NCBI GenBank assembly: GCA_003213165.1
Contig: QCNO01000006.1
Span: 1-41,995, forward strand
DNA: 41,995 nt
Reading direction: 5' to 3'
Source of the DNA: OCS155 cluster bacterium AG-426-D23
Lineage (GTDB): Bacteria; Actinomycetota; Acidimicrobiia; Actinomarinales; Actinomarinaceae
A program made the translations under genes and the position numbers. The notes under the pieces were generated by a model, which was not told where the DNA came from, searched no databases, and saw nothing but the letters and a program-made list of their open reading frames with translations. Positions 14,716 through 23,376 of this stretch are shown piece after piece. Positions within the stretch are counted from its first letter, which is position 1, and each line of letters opens with the position of its first letter.

Positions 14716-16128
14716 ATGAAAATCAAATTAATTTTATTACTTATTTTTCTAATTTCTTGTGGTTCAGAAACATCTACTGAAAATTTTAATCAGGTCAATA
14801 ATGAAGAAGATGAGTACTTGGAAGAAGAGTACGAAGAGGATGATGGAGAAGAGTACGAAGAGGATGATGGAGAAGAGTACGAAGAGGATGATGGAGAATC
14901 ATTATATGATGAATACGGGGAATGGGATAAAGGTTCAACGTATTTTGACACCTCTTCATCAACAAGTACTGGATGGTATATGGGTCAAGGAACAGATCGT
15001 GAAGAGCACGTCCATGAAGGTATGCAGACCTTAGATGGAGGATTTATAGCCATTGGTCATCACTGGGAAAAAGAGGAAGACCCAACGGGATTTACAGATA
15101 TGATCATTTTAAAAACCGATTCTAAAGGCAATGAGTTGTGGCAGACAATTATTGGAACTCCAAACAAGTTTGATGTAGGTTATGCAGTGAATGAATTATC
15201 CGATGGGTATGTTGCCAGTGGAGGACTTTATAAAGATGGATTTCAAAAAAGTGCAATTGTAAAACTTGATTTTAATGGAAATATAATATGGCAGAAAATA
15301 TTTACACATGATGGTGTTGGTGGAATTAGAGGGATAGAAGTTCTAAATAATGACGAAATAGTCGTTACTGGATACAAAGAAGGAGATGAAGAAGGGTTTT
15401 TGTTCATATCTGATGGATCAAAAGGTTTTATAACGAAAATGTCAACAACTGGTGAAGTAATTTGGGATAAAGACTTATCTGCTATGCAAGGCACAAAAGT
15501 TAAGCAAACATCTCAAGGCGGATTTGTTGTCGGATCTGTTGAGTGGGTTGATGTAGGTTTAAATGCATCAATGCATTATTTAGACTCAAATGGAAATACA
15601 CTCTCAATTAAATTATTCGGGGGCAACAATAACGTGCAATTGTTTGACATGGACATTACGAGCAATGACTATGTTGTGTTTACAGGACATACAACTGGAT
15701 ACCAGACTGCAAATTGGGATTGTATTGTTATGTTAATTGATGACCAAGGAAATGAAGTTTGGAAAAATATCTTTGGTAATCCAAGAGGTTATGATCCCAA
15801 ATATATTCTTGATGAATGTTATGGGGTCAGAGAAACTTTAGATGGTGGATTTGTAGTAACTGGTGGTACCGGTGATCACTCAGATTATTTTGGTACAGGG
15901 CATCCAAACGGTACATCTGACGATTGGAAAGTTTTGTTATCTGAGTTTGATAAAGATGGCAACATGACATCTATTAATGTTTTTGGTGGTGGTTTCGATA
16001 AAGGAAATGATGCTGGAGAATTTATTGATGTAACGTCAGATGGTGGATATATTATTTTTTCAGACACCGATTCCAAAGGGTCAAAAGGACCAAATAATTT
16101 TGGTTTTTTATATATTAAAAATCCTTAA
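14716..16128 (+). CDS. Acidic-linker beta-propeller lipoprotein
   Basis: A 470-residue predicted lipoprotein. The signal is MKIKLILLLIFLISCGSE with lipobox LISC (Cys15). A strongly acidic Glu/Asp/Tyr linker (residues about 30-70) includes three perfect 24-bp DNA repeats. The rest consists of repeating blocks of about 45-60 residues with the pattern DGGF-(I/V)-GH/GG, then (I/V)-LK-D--GN--W, seen at least five times, as in extracellular beta-propeller-type repeat proteins. It is probably surface-exposed, with a binding or adhesion role at most inferred. It is the sole cargo between tRNA-Val copies 2 and 3. Confidence 0.75.
   Translation: MKIKLILLLIFLISCGSETSTENFNQVNNEEDEYLEEEYEEDDGEEYEEDDGEEYEEDDGESLYDEYGEWDKGSTYFDTSSSTSTGWYMGQGTDREEHVHEGMQTLDGGFIAIGHHWEKEEDPTGFTDMIILKTDSKGNELWQTIIGTPNKFDVGYAVNELSDGYVASGGLYKDGFQKSAIVKLDFNGNIIWQKIFTHDGVGGIRGIEVLNNDEIVVTGYKEGDEEGFLFISDGSKGFITKMSTTGEVIWDKDLSAMQGTKVKQTSQGGFVVGSVEWVDVGLNASMHYLDSNGNTLSIKLFGGNNNVQLFDMDITSNDYVVFTGHTTGYQTANWDCIVMLIDDQGNEVWKNIFGNPRGYDPKYILDECYGVRETLDGGFVVTGGTGDHSDYFGTGHPNGTSDDWKVLLSEFDKDGNMTSINVFGGGFDKGNDAGEFIDVTSDGGYIIFSDTDSKGSKGPNNFGFLYIKNP
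14824..14895 (+). repeat. Three perfect 24-bp tandem repeats in lipoprotein linker
   Basis: The 24-bp unit at 14824-14847 is repeated exactly at 14848-14871 and 14872-14895, encoding EEYEEDDG three times. The perfect identity suggests recent slippage and length variation among relatives. Confidence 0.95.
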
Positions 16129-16136
16129 TTAGCCTA

Positions 16137-16186
16137 CTTCCCTTACAAGGAAGAAGTCACAGGTTCAAATCCTGTAGCGCCCACAA
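16137..16186 (+). repeat. att-like repeat copy 3 (tRNA-Val 3' part)
   Basis: An exact 50-bp copy of tRNA-Val from the anticodon stem (CTTCCC) to 3 bases past its end (ACAA). It then diverges (ATATTTGG) from copies 1 and 2, which both continue GGGTTTTTC. Confidence 0.93.
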
Positions 16187-16192
16187 ATATTT

Positions 16193-16242
16193 GGCCTGTC
16201 TTTCTCGCTCTTGAATCACTCTAAGAACTTGCTAGACAGACC
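16193..16242. repeat. 9-bp inverted repeat after att copy 3
   Basis: GGCCTGTCT (16193-16201) and AGACAGACC (16234-16242) pair with one G-T position, with a 32-base loop. It sits directly after the tRNA copy and could be a terminator remnant or a recombinase/accessory site. No T-run follows. Confidence 0.4.
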
Positions 16243-16283
16243 TTTGGATTTAATTAATATACATACTTAATTAAAATACAGAT

Positions 16284-16400
16284 ATGAGAGAATTTTTTGA
16301 TTATTTAATTGTGAATGAATCTATGATCCAGCTTGTTGTTCTTTCATCAATTGGTCTAACTGCATTTATTTTTATTCTTATGTTGGCAACTAAAAAATAA
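16284..16400 (+). CDS. 38-residue single-span membrane protein
   Basis: A short ATG frame has an amphipathic start (MREFFDYLIVNES), one transmembrane helix (LVVLSSIGLTAFIFILML) and a KK end, consistent with a small N-out membrane protein. It is the only plus-strand frame in the 330 bp between tRNA copy 3 and the converging dimeric-barrel genes. No clear Shine-Dalgarno and no known family. Confidence 0.45.
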   Translation: MREFFDYLIVNESMIQLVVLSSIGLTAFIFILMLATKK

Positions 16401-16518
16401 ATTTTTTAGTACTTCAATAAATCGAGTTAAATACTTTGACAGTCAATATTTAGACTTTTCAATTTACATTGATAATTAATTAATATTTAACCCACAAAAA
16501 CTTCACAAATTTTAAAAA

Positions 16519-16893
16519 TTAGTTTAATCCTGCTTTAAAAGTTCTAAACTTTGGTCCCATAGCAGCTAAGTTTTCTTTCATTTCATCTGATACGTCACCC
16601 AAAATTGTCATATTTTCAAAAGTTGTAATTTCACGAAATTTTAAATTTACTGGAGTTCCTATTGCTTTAGTTGCTATCTCTTTAAAACTCTCAGCATTAT
16701 CTAATTCTTCAATCAATGTCGCTGTATTTGTTTCCTTATCAATATACCATTCAAACTTCTTGAGACCTTCTACTCCTAAGCTTTCAATAAATTGGCATTG
16801 CTCATTTTCGATAAAATCTATAAATTCATCGGCTGATTCATAGCTCACATCAATAATAACTCTGAGTGATCCGCTGTCTTTATGTAATTCCAT
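16519..16893 (-). CDS. Small dimeric alpha/beta-barrel-like protein
   Basis: A 124-residue cytoplasmic protein with no signal or membrane span. Residues about 9-90 follow the pattern of antibiotic-biosynthesis-monooxygenase-like ferredoxin folds: a strand (LRVIIDVSY), an acidic helix (DEFIDFIENE), FEWYID with NTATLIEELDNAESF, then KFREITTFENMTILG. The family includes monooxygenases and many proteins of unknown role. An AAGGAG site lies about 8 bases upstream of the ATG. It is the second gene of a two-gene minus-strand operon, 14 bp after its partner, which has a similar size and may share the fold. Specific activity unknown. Confidence 0.55.
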   Translation of the reverse strand: MELHKDSGSLRVIIDVSYESADEFIDFIENEQCQFIESLGVEGLKKFEWYIDKETNTATLIEELDNAESFKEIATKAIGTPVNLKFREITTFENMTILGDVSDEMKENLAAMGPKFRTFKAGLN

Positions 16894-16907
16894 TTATACT
16901 CCTTTTC

Positions 16908-17189
16908 TCATATACTAGCTTTTACTAAACCTTGAAACTCATGAACAATTTGTGCACCAATTTCATCTGTTGCGTCTTTTCTATATTCTTCTAACTTTGA
17001 TTTGTACTGTTCATATTTTTCCTGTGAACTATAAACTGCTACGGAACCGTGTGTAGCAGCATCTATTTCATACCATGTAACTTCCTCTGCAGCACCTTCA
17101 TCATTTCTTAATTGTTCCAAGCCTTCTTTCATAGCATCCCAATCTATATCATTTGGGTGATTCCAGACTGTGTTTACAACATATTTCAT
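16908..17189 (-). CDS. Small hypothetical protein, possible dimeric barrel fold
   Basis: A 93-residue soluble protein beginning MKYVVNTVWNHPNDIDW, with a helix (MKEGLEQLRNDEG), two strands (VTWYEID and GSVAVYSS) and a long C-terminal amphipathic helix. The strand-helix-strand order resembles EthD or monooxygenase-like ferredoxin-fold proteins, but no diagnostic residue is recognised. An AAGGAG sequence lies about 6 bases before the ATG, one of the strongest ribosome-binding sites in this region. It is the first gene of the pair, between tRNA-Val copies 3 and 4. Confidence 0.55.
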   Translation of the reverse strand: MKYVVNTVWNHPNDIDWDAMKEGLEQLRNDEGAAEEVTWYEIDAATHGSVAVYSSQEKYEQYKSKLEEYRKDATDEIGAQIVHEFQGLVKASI

Positions 17190-17239
17190 TAATACTCCTT
17201 AATTATTGCAACATTTATTTTAGCTTAAAATGATGAGCA

Positions 17240-17295
17240 CTTCCCTATGAGGAACAACTCACATATTAAAATCCTAAAGCACCTACAAGTGTTTT
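17240..17295 (+). repeat. Decayed fourth tRNA-Val 3' copy
   Basis: Hand alignment of 17240-17295 with tRNA-Val from CTTCCC onward gives about 44 matches over 57 columns with one gap, retaining CTTCCCT, GGAA, TCACA, AATCCT and ACAAG-GTTTT in order. The preceding GAGC also matches the D arm. It reads as an old attachment-site remnant that marks the far end of the array. Confidence 0.7.
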
Positions 17296-17305
17296 AGATT
17301 TGTAA

Positions 17306-17425
17306 CTAAGAAAAAAGAGGTATAAGAATTGTTAGAGGTATTGAAATTAATGCGAAAGAAATGTAAATTAAAAAAATTATAATTATAGATATAAATGCAC
17401 CTATCAAGATTTTGTTTAAATTCAT
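17306..17425 (-). CDS. Possible 39-residue membrane peptide
   Basis: A minus-strand ATG frame encodes MNLNKILIGAFISIIIIFLI followed by a second hydrophobic stretch with two prolines, ending LFS. One or two membrane segments are likely. It fills most of the ~300-bp space upstream of the two-gene operon, beside the decayed tRNA copy. No Shine-Dalgarno is seen, so a chance frame in AT-rich DNA is possible. Confidence 0.3.
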   Translation of the reverse strand: MNLNKILIGAFISIIIIFLIYISFALISIPLTILIPLFS

Positions 17426-17489
17426 AAGAATTACTTTACATACAAAATTTCTTTTTCAGTAATTGCAACATATATACTTATTTTTACGA

Positions 17490-19565
17490 CTAGCTATCTG
17501 CAATTGTAAACGTGAATTGATCTAAGTAGTACACACTATGAGTTGACTTTGTACCAAGTGTCACATTTTCGAGTTCACTGTTATTTTTGAATATTAGCTC
17601 TGATACGCCATCGTTAATTTTTACATAGTTTAAAACATAACGATATCCACTCTCCCAAGCTCCACTTGTAAAGACTGGGGAAGTTGAAATTGAAGTTATT
17701 GTAGAATTATATTTATATTCTCCATTATTAGGTGAAAAAATTATTTTTCTTGTTGAACTTGATTTTGTCCCTGTAGGGAACATTTTAAATTCTAACTCGA
17801 TAAATTTTATTTCATTATTGCCTGAAACGATACCTGCAAAATCAAAACTTATAGTATCTCCAACAGCATACGTTGCTTCTCTTGGTCCAAGGTTTAAAAA
17901 TTGACCAGTACTTGGATCTGATGCAAACATGTCAGGAAATATATAATTTTCAATACCCTGATAAAGGGTGAAGCTATCATTTGATATAACAGCATCAGCA
18001 CCTCCAAGGTCAACTGACCTGGTGAATGACTCCCCTTTTTCTCTCCAAGCAAAGACTTTTATATAATCTAACGAGTACAGGTCTTTGGGACATGAATCTG
18101 ATATTGTAAATCTTGTTGGAACACCCTCGTTACCCAGTGACACGGCAAATTGATATCCTTTTTCCCCCTTAAACACTGCGTACCCTCTTACTGCTTTCAT
18201 GTCAGTATCTGTGACAAGTTTTTGAACAGAGGTTCCAACTCCATGTATTTGCTTTAGTGAATTTCTATAGCCTCTTTCGACCGTAAATGTTTGAGCGGAA
18301 ATCTCTTGAATTAACATAAACTCGTTATCAACCAAGATAATATCTCCGGTAGCATAGTTGTCACTGCTTACGAGAGTTATAGTGTTGGATGAAATACTTA
18401 CTTCATTTGATATTGTTGAAAATGAGTTAAAACCAGTATCCATGATGTATGTAATATACATCTCAGAATTATTGGGTACAAACTCTGCATTGCTAATTAA
18501 GTCTTCAGATGTATGCAGCCATACATTATTAAACGAATTTATATTTACATCATTTTGAACTAAGGCTGGCCCGGATAAAAATTCTCTTAACCCGTCGGCT
18601 CTTACTATTCCCCCTCTACCACTGTCGGCATAGCCATAAAACCAATAGCCCTGTTTTAATCCATTCTTTGAAAAAGTAGCTTCGGTAAGACCTGAGCTGG
18701 TAGAAATATTTATCGGTTCTAAAGACACATAAGAGGATGTAAAAGGTTCAATAAAATAGAATTTAAAATTTTCATCGCCGTTACCGTTTACTTGGATTGT
18801 GAAAGTAGTGGAGGTGTTTGAAGTAATTTGAGTTGTCACACCAGAAGTTACTGATGGGGTTGATGGGTATAAATTATAAATTGGAGGAAAGCCTAAATCG
18901 CTTTTTTGATTTTGTTCGGAGTATGTAGGTGCTATTCCGGAACAAAATGAATTGTTTTCATTTTGGTTTGATATAATATCTTGAAAATTACCATTTTCTG
19001 GTGAAATCATCCCTTGGAACCCGTAGTCATATGTAGCGGCAATGACTGTAGTTGTTGTGGTTACTGGCACAGTAGTAGTGGTTGTAGTGGTGTCAGTATT
19101 CTCTTCTTCTACAATTGTTGTGGTGGTTGTAGTCGTCGATTCATAGTCGTTTACTCTTGATTCGCATCCAGTATAATTTCTCATTTTTCCATATGTTGTA
19201 GGACCTAAATCGCCATCTACATTGATTCCAACGTATGCTTGAAATCTTTTTATTGCCTCACGTGTTTGACTTCCACTAACGCCATCTTCTGTTCCTGCAT
19301 CAAACCCATATCTGTTTAGAAAATTTTGAACATTTTTTAAATCTTCAAAATTTATATTTTGGTTATCTTCGGGTATGCATCCATCATAAATTATTTCGGT
19401 CGTAGTTGTTGTTTCAGGAACGGAAGTAATTGTTGTAGTTACTAGAACAGTAGTAGTTGTCGTTGTAGTGTCGAGTGGGGCAACAACTTCATCATCATCT
19501 AAAATGCCACACGCAACAAAGAAGAATAAAACAGCAGAAAGAGATATAAGCTCTAATTTTTTCAT
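17490..19565 (-). CDS. Peptidoglycan-binding lipoprotein with threonine-rich linkers
   Basis: A 691-residue predicted lipoprotein. The signal peptide ends FFFVACG (Cys19 lipidation). A Thr-rich linker (TTTTTTVLVTTT) leads to a PG_binding_1 domain at about residues 68-135 (VQNFLNRYGFDAG, VSGSQTREAIKRFQ, VDGDLGPTTYGKM). A second Thr-rich linker follows, then a ~500-residue C-terminal region of beta-rich character without a recognised family. The PG-binding module anchors or positions the protein at the cell wall, and the rest faces outside. It starts with ATG and stands alone between the tRNA-Val array and a polytopic gene on the same strand. Confidence 0.8.
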   Translation of the reverse strand: MKKLELISLSAVLFFFVACGILDDDEVVAPLDTTTTTTTVLVTTTITSVPETTTTTEIIYDGCIPEDNQNINFEDLKNVQNFLNRYGFDAGTEDGVSGSQTREAIKRFQAYVGINVDGDLGPTTYGKMRNYTGCESRVNDYESTTTTTTTIVEEENTDTTTTTTTVPVTTTTTVIAATYDYGFQGMISPENGNFQDIISNQNENNSFCSGIAPTYSEQNQKSDLGFPPIYNLYPSTPSVTSGVTTQITSNTSTTFTIQVNGNGDENFKFYFIEPFTSSYVSLEPINISTSSGLTEATFSKNGLKQGYWFYGYADSGRGGIVRADGLREFLSGPALVQNDVNINSFNNVWLHTSEDLISNAEFVPNNSEMYITYIMDTGFNSFSTISNEVSISSNTITLVSSDNYATGDIILVDNEFMLIQEISAQTFTVERGYRNSLKQIHGVGTSVQKLVTDTDMKAVRGYAVFKGEKGYQFAVSLGNEGVPTRFTISDSCPKDLYSLDYIKVFAWREKGESFTRSVDLGGADAVISNDSFTLYQGIENYIFPDMFASDPSTGQFLNLGPREATYAVGDTISFDFAGIVSGNNEIKFIELEFKMFPTGTKSSSTRKIIFSPNNGEYKYNSTITSISTSPVFTSGAWESGYRYVLNYVKINDGVSELIFKNNSELENVTLGTKSTHSVYYLDQFTFTIADS

Positions 19566-19612
19566 TATTAAAATACTAAAAGAATGAGCTAAATATTCAA
19601 TAAAGTATTAAT

Positions 19613-21292
19613 TTATCTATTAATAATAAATGATTTATTTCTAAATATTAGAAAAAAGAAACTTGCCAGAATCAAAAATAAAAAGATTCTGTTAATTTGC
19701 GGAGTTCTGTCGTCAACTATATTTGATTGAATTTTTGTATATCCTCCTGACAAATAGTGAAGGCATTCTGCATATCCAGAAACAGTGACTGAATTTCCAT
19801 CTGAGTCTTGTAAGTTTGTACTTTGAAAAAACTCATCAGGTTGAAATATTAAATATCCATCTTGATGTTGAATTGGCTCATTAAAAACTTCATATGTACC
19901 ACAAGTAGCTAATTCTTTTGTCAAGCATTCAATATCAATGTCAGTTATAGTCTCAAAATAACTTGATGTAACTCTACAACTAAGAGTTGTTGGAATCTTT
20001 TCTGAAAGTTCATATTTAAAATTATCATCATAATTTTTTGGAAATCCAACTATAAAGGTAAACATTAAAAACGCTAAAACTGTAGTTATGATTTGCGTGT
20101 TAGCTTTTGATCTTCGAAGAAAATTAATAATTATAAATACAAACGAAAACGCTAACAAAAAGAAGTAGTAATGGGTTTTTACTGTATCTCCTTTGTTTGG
20201 ATTAAAGTGAAGACCGAAAACACCAAGTGATGTAAGAAGCAATATAAAAACACCAATTAAGTAAACCTTTGTGTAGGTTGAGAATGTATAAGACTTTTGC
20301 TTCATAAAAGTGAAGATAAAAAATAATATTGAAAGAATAGCTGATAAGTTTCTTCTTGGATAATCAAGAAAAGTTATAACTTGTCTCCTATTTGATACAA
20401 ATAAGCTTCGTTCATGATCCCAGTAGCGATTAAAGTAATCGCCAAATAGATCAATAACAGTAATCCCAAAAAGTGAACTTGCGTGTACATTACGAAATGG
20501 GTTAGTAAATATCTCTGCAAAACTTAGAGTATAAATAAAAGATAATGGTGCACGAAATAAATAGGACTCTAGCTCGGGGTGTGAAAGCATACTTACACCA
20601 TTAATTGTAAGATTTTCTTGATAAAGAAGATATGACATAACTAAGAAGATTGATACAGAAATAACTAAGTCTGAGATTTTAATTGTTTTAATTTTTTTTA
20701 TATAAATAAAAGCAATAGCGGAACCTGTGAGGACAAAAACAGTACCCTTGCTTGTTGCAATAACAGCTAACAGCGGGGTTATTATTAAAAGACTCATAAT
20801 ATTTTTGCTTTTAAAATAATTCTCAATACCTATTAAAACCCACGGAAATAAAGCAAACGCTAGCATTTCTGGTTTCATGATTAATCTTCCTCCAAATACT
20901 GGAGGAAAGAGATTTAATAAAGTTAACGCAAGAAAAATTTGTGTTGAATTAACTTTTTTAATTTTCATAAAGAGAAATAGACCTAATAAGCCAATTAGAT
21001 AAAAAATAAAGTTTGCAAATTGTATTGCTGAGCTATAAATGTATTCCCACTTATCAGCTATATAGAACTGTTCAGAAAATTCAATAAATAATGAAATAAA
21101 CCAAAAATAAAATAAGCCCTGCTCCCTAGAAGGACTTTCAATTGTTCCATTGAAGTAATCAATATACCTGAAGTATCTGTAAAAATCTGTACCGTCAATA
21201 CTATTGTAAAATATCTCACCAATGCTGAAAGTAAAAAATAGAGAGAGAAAAAATGAAAAAATTGAAAATATTTTTATATTTTTCTTTAACAT
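19613..21292 (-). CDS. Large polytopic membrane protein, GT-C-like
   Basis: A 559-residue protein with about eleven transmembrane segments. The first loop after span 1 carries acidic residues (DGTDFYRYFRYID), as in GT-C fold lipid-linked-sugar glycosyltransferases, and an extracytoplasmic C-terminal domain (residues about 420-530) is closed by a last helix. No family signature is certain; a polymerase or flippase of surface glycan is an alternative. It is divergent from the next polytopic gene across an 89-bp spacer with a long dyad. The 47 bp between it and the lipoprotein gene hold no obvious terminator. Confidence 0.6.
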   Translation of the reverse strand: MLKKNIKIFSIFSFFLSLFFTFSIGEIFYNSIDGTDFYRYFRYIDYFNGTIESPSREQGLFYFWFISLFIEFSEQFYIADKWEYIYSSAIQFANFIFYLIGLLGLFLFMKIKKVNSTQIFLALTLLNLFPPVFGGRLIMKPEMLAFALFPWVLIGIENYFKSKNIMSLLIITPLLAVIATSKGTVFVLTGSAIAFIYIKKIKTIKISDLVISVSIFLVMSYLLYQENLTINGVSMLSHPELESYLFRAPLSFIYTLSFAEIFTNPFRNVHASSLFGITVIDLFGDYFNRYWDHERSLFVSNRRQVITFLDYPRRNLSAILSILFFIFTFMKQKSYTFSTYTKVYLIGVFILLLTSLGVFGLHFNPNKGDTVKTHYYFFLLAFSFVFIIINFLRRSKANTQIITTVLAFLMFTFIVGFPKNYDDNFKYELSEKIPTTLSCRVTSSYFETITDIDIECLTKELATCGTYEVFNEPIQHQDGYLIFQPDEFFQSTNLQDSDGNSVTVSGYAECLHYLSGGYTKIQSNIVDDRTPQINRIFLFLILASFFFLIFRNKSFIINR

Positions 21293-21325
21293 TTACTTCC
21301 CTGAATTAAAAAATTTAATTTTTCG

Positions 21326-21354
21326 GCATTACTATAAATTTATATCAGTAATGC
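21326..21354. promoter_or_regulatory. 29-bp dyad between divergent membrane-protein genes
   Basis: GCATTACT (21326-21333) and AGTAATGC (21347-21354) are perfect inverted repeats separated by 13 bases that include the self-complementary ATAAATTTAT. The location midway between two divergent starts suggests a shared operator. Confidence 0.5.
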
Positions 21355-21381
21355 TTCAACTTAAAGGATAGCTTTATTTAT

Positions 21382-23376
21382 ATGAGTTTAAAAAAGAAAA
21401 ATAGAAAACTAATAATAAAATTGCTTTTTATATTTATTTATATTTTTCCAGTTAAAGGACTCGGATACTTTTCAGGTTTTCCATTTTCATCAAAAACATC
21501 TTTAATTTTATTTGTACTCATGGCTACAACCATTTTTAAAGCTCACGAAAGGTCCCTAACAAGAAGTATTGTGTTTTTTGCTGCTCTATTCTTGTTAAAA
21601 TTCTTTTTTATATTGAATCCCCAAAATTTGTGGTTAGTTTGTGTAAATGATGACTCAACACCAATTCAAAATAGTTTTGAATATGAATACTATGACTCTA
21701 CGTGTGCAAAAAGCTTTAATAATCTTAATTCTGAATTTACTGATAAGGTAGATTCAGTAAATTATCAAACCTACGACGAGAACTACCAATGGCTAGGCGC
21801 TAATTCTGCTAATTTTCCACTTGGTTACATAAACCATTCAAAATTTAATATTTACGAGTTAAGAAGAGATTGGCTTCCTTTTGAGATGAATCTATATAAA
21901 AAACTTGATGAAGGTACCAGTCAATTAGAAATTAATTACATAGGTGAAATAACAATTAAGTTTAACGACGGTTCAACAGGTTATGGAATTCCTTCACGGT
22001 ACTGGAATGAAAATACAGTAGTAATAGATGTTCCTAAAAATGCAGATTTTGTAACTGTAAAATACTCGTATACGCAATGGAAAATTGAACACATTCCAAC
22101 ATTGAAAAGTGGATATCCCTACGAAAAATTTGCGAAATTAATCATTGAAGAAAAAGGCCGTTCGGAAAATGATTATGAGTTGTATTCAATTCTTCTTGTA
22201 ATTGGTTATTTGTTATTCAATCTAAAAAACTTGCTGGATGGTGTTAATAAAAATTATTTAATTCTATTTTCTTTATCAATTGTTTTGTGTCTAATTTATA
22301 ATTTTGATTTATCTCAAAATAGGTCTATAAAATTATACGCTTATCTGTGTCTATTAATAATTTTTATGTTTTTTAATAATTCAAGAACAACACATCTCAA
22401 CTTTTTACATATATTTATACTGTTAAGTTTTATCATTATTGACTATCCATGGAATAATTTTGATTTAATCGTTAAACCAGGGGGATCTGATAGTCTGACG
22501 TACGAAAATCAGGCCCGATTAATATTAGAAGGTGATGGTCTTCGAGGCGGAGCAAAAGTCTTTTTATACTCACCAGGCTATAGGTATTTCTTATACCTAC
22601 TACATATAATCTTTGGTGACTTTTGGAATGTGGTGTGGATTACAATTTTATCTCTATGTGTAAATTGCATCTTTATAAATTCTGATAAATACAACCCACT
22701 TTCGTTTTTGTTTGTTCTATTTCTAATATCAGATAATGTAAGAAACGTGTTTTTATACGGTATGTCTGAAGCAAGTGCTTTGGCATTATTTTTAATCTCA
22801 ATATATTTTATAAAAAGAGAGAAAATTTTTTCAGGAATTATTTTATTGGGCGTAGGTGTTTTGATAAGGCCTGAGACCGGCTTATTTGCATTACTTGTTT
22901 TGTTCATGAATAGAAAAAAGTTAAAATTAGAAAATTATCTGAGTTTTGGTAGCTTATTATTATTACCTCTTTTACACAACCTTTATTTTGGAGGTGAATT
23001 TGTATTCTTAACATCAGGTTGGAACTATGGAAGAAATTTAGACTTTGATATTTATAAAAACTTAAATTATTTGATCATGAATCCATTTAATGAAAAAATT
23101 CTCATGACACTGGGTTCTACAATTATCTTTATTGGCTTTGGTGTTATTGTTTTGTCGATATTTAACTTTATAATTTCAATTTATAAAAAACAAGGTCTAA
23201 AAAGTAATCAATTTTTCCTATTTGGTATTTTGAATCTTCTACCTTTTATTATTTATGATCCTGAACTTTTTTACCCAAGACATATAATAATTGGTCTGTG
23301 TTTCTTATCATTAAATACTCTTTACAATAGTGGTTGGGTATTCGAGCTAGAGAAGAGTATAAAGAAAAGATTATGA
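21382..23376 (+). CDS. Large GT39-like membrane glycosyltransferase
   Basis: A 664-residue polytopic protein. Residues 1-80 hold about three spans. Residues about 85-265 form an extracytoplasmic insert rich in Tyr, Asn and Asp. A second membrane core then begins with a loop containing GGSDSLTYENQARLIL and FLYSPGYRYFLYLL, the acidic-then-SPGYRY arrangement typical of GT39-type enzymes that use polyprenyl-linked sugars. The long soluble insert is unusual for the family. It is the first of three plus-strand genes, with an ATGA overlap to the second gene. Donor and acceptor unknown. Confidence 0.65.
   Translation: MSLKKKNRKLIIKLLFIFIYIFPVKGLGYFSGFPFSSKTSLILFVLMATTIFKAHERSLTRSIVFFAALFLLKFFFILNPQNLWLVCVNDDSTPIQNSFEYEYYDSTCAKSFNNLNSEFTDKVDSVNYQTYDENYQWLGANSANFPLGYINHSKFNIYELRRDWLPFEMNLYKKLDEGTSQLEINYIGEITIKFNDGSTGYGIPSRYWNENTVVIDVPKNADFVTVKYSYTQWKIEHIPTLKSGYPYEKFAKLIIEEKGRSENDYELYSILLVIGYLLFNLKNLLDGVNKNYLILFSLSIVLCLIYNFDLSQNRSIKLYAYLCLLIIFMFFNNSRTTHLNFLHIFILLSFIIIDYPWNNFDLIVKPGGSDSLTYENQARLILEGDGLRGGAKVFLYSPGYRYFLYLLHIIFGDFWNVVWITILSLCVNCIFINSDKYNPLSFLFVLFLISDNVRNVFLYGMSEASALALFLISIYFIKREKIFSGIILLGVGVLIRPETGLFALLVLFMNRKKLKLENYLSFGSLLLLPLLHNLYFGGEFVFLTSGWNYGRNLDFDIYKNLNYLIMNPFNEKILMTLGSTIIFIGFGVIVLSIFNFIISIYKKQGLKSNQFFLFGILNLLPFIIYDPELFYPRHIIIGLCFLSLNTLYNSGWVFELEKSIKKRL

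Larger units (their letters stand above)
14679..16186 (+). mobile_element. Second tRNA-Val-bounded cassette E2
   Basis: The interval between tRNA-Val copies 2 and 3 contains only a lipoprotein gene, which starts 37 bp after copy 2 and ends 8 bp before copy 3. Unlike E1, no paired 11-bp repeats are visible, so it may be a shortened or differently built element. The bounding 50-bp repeats are exact. Confidence 0.55.

Noticed and set aside
14759-15034. 91-codon frame with repeated KSTKRMMEK units
   Set aside because: It is the +1 frame shadow of the acidic repeats in the lipoprotein gene.
13405-17189. Integrase or transposase gene in the array
   Set aside because: No frame shows the R-H-R-Y or DDE pattern; all frames of useful length were assigned to other products.
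13331-17425. CRISPR-like array from the repeated 50-65 bp units
   Set aside because: Repeats are tRNA fragments, intervals are 1-1.5 kb with genes, and there are no short uniform spacers or cas genes.
23334-23372. TTG start 13 codons before the small membrane protein
   Set aside because: It would overlap the preceding gene by 43 bp; the ATG at 23373 gives the ATGA overlap used repeatedly in this window.
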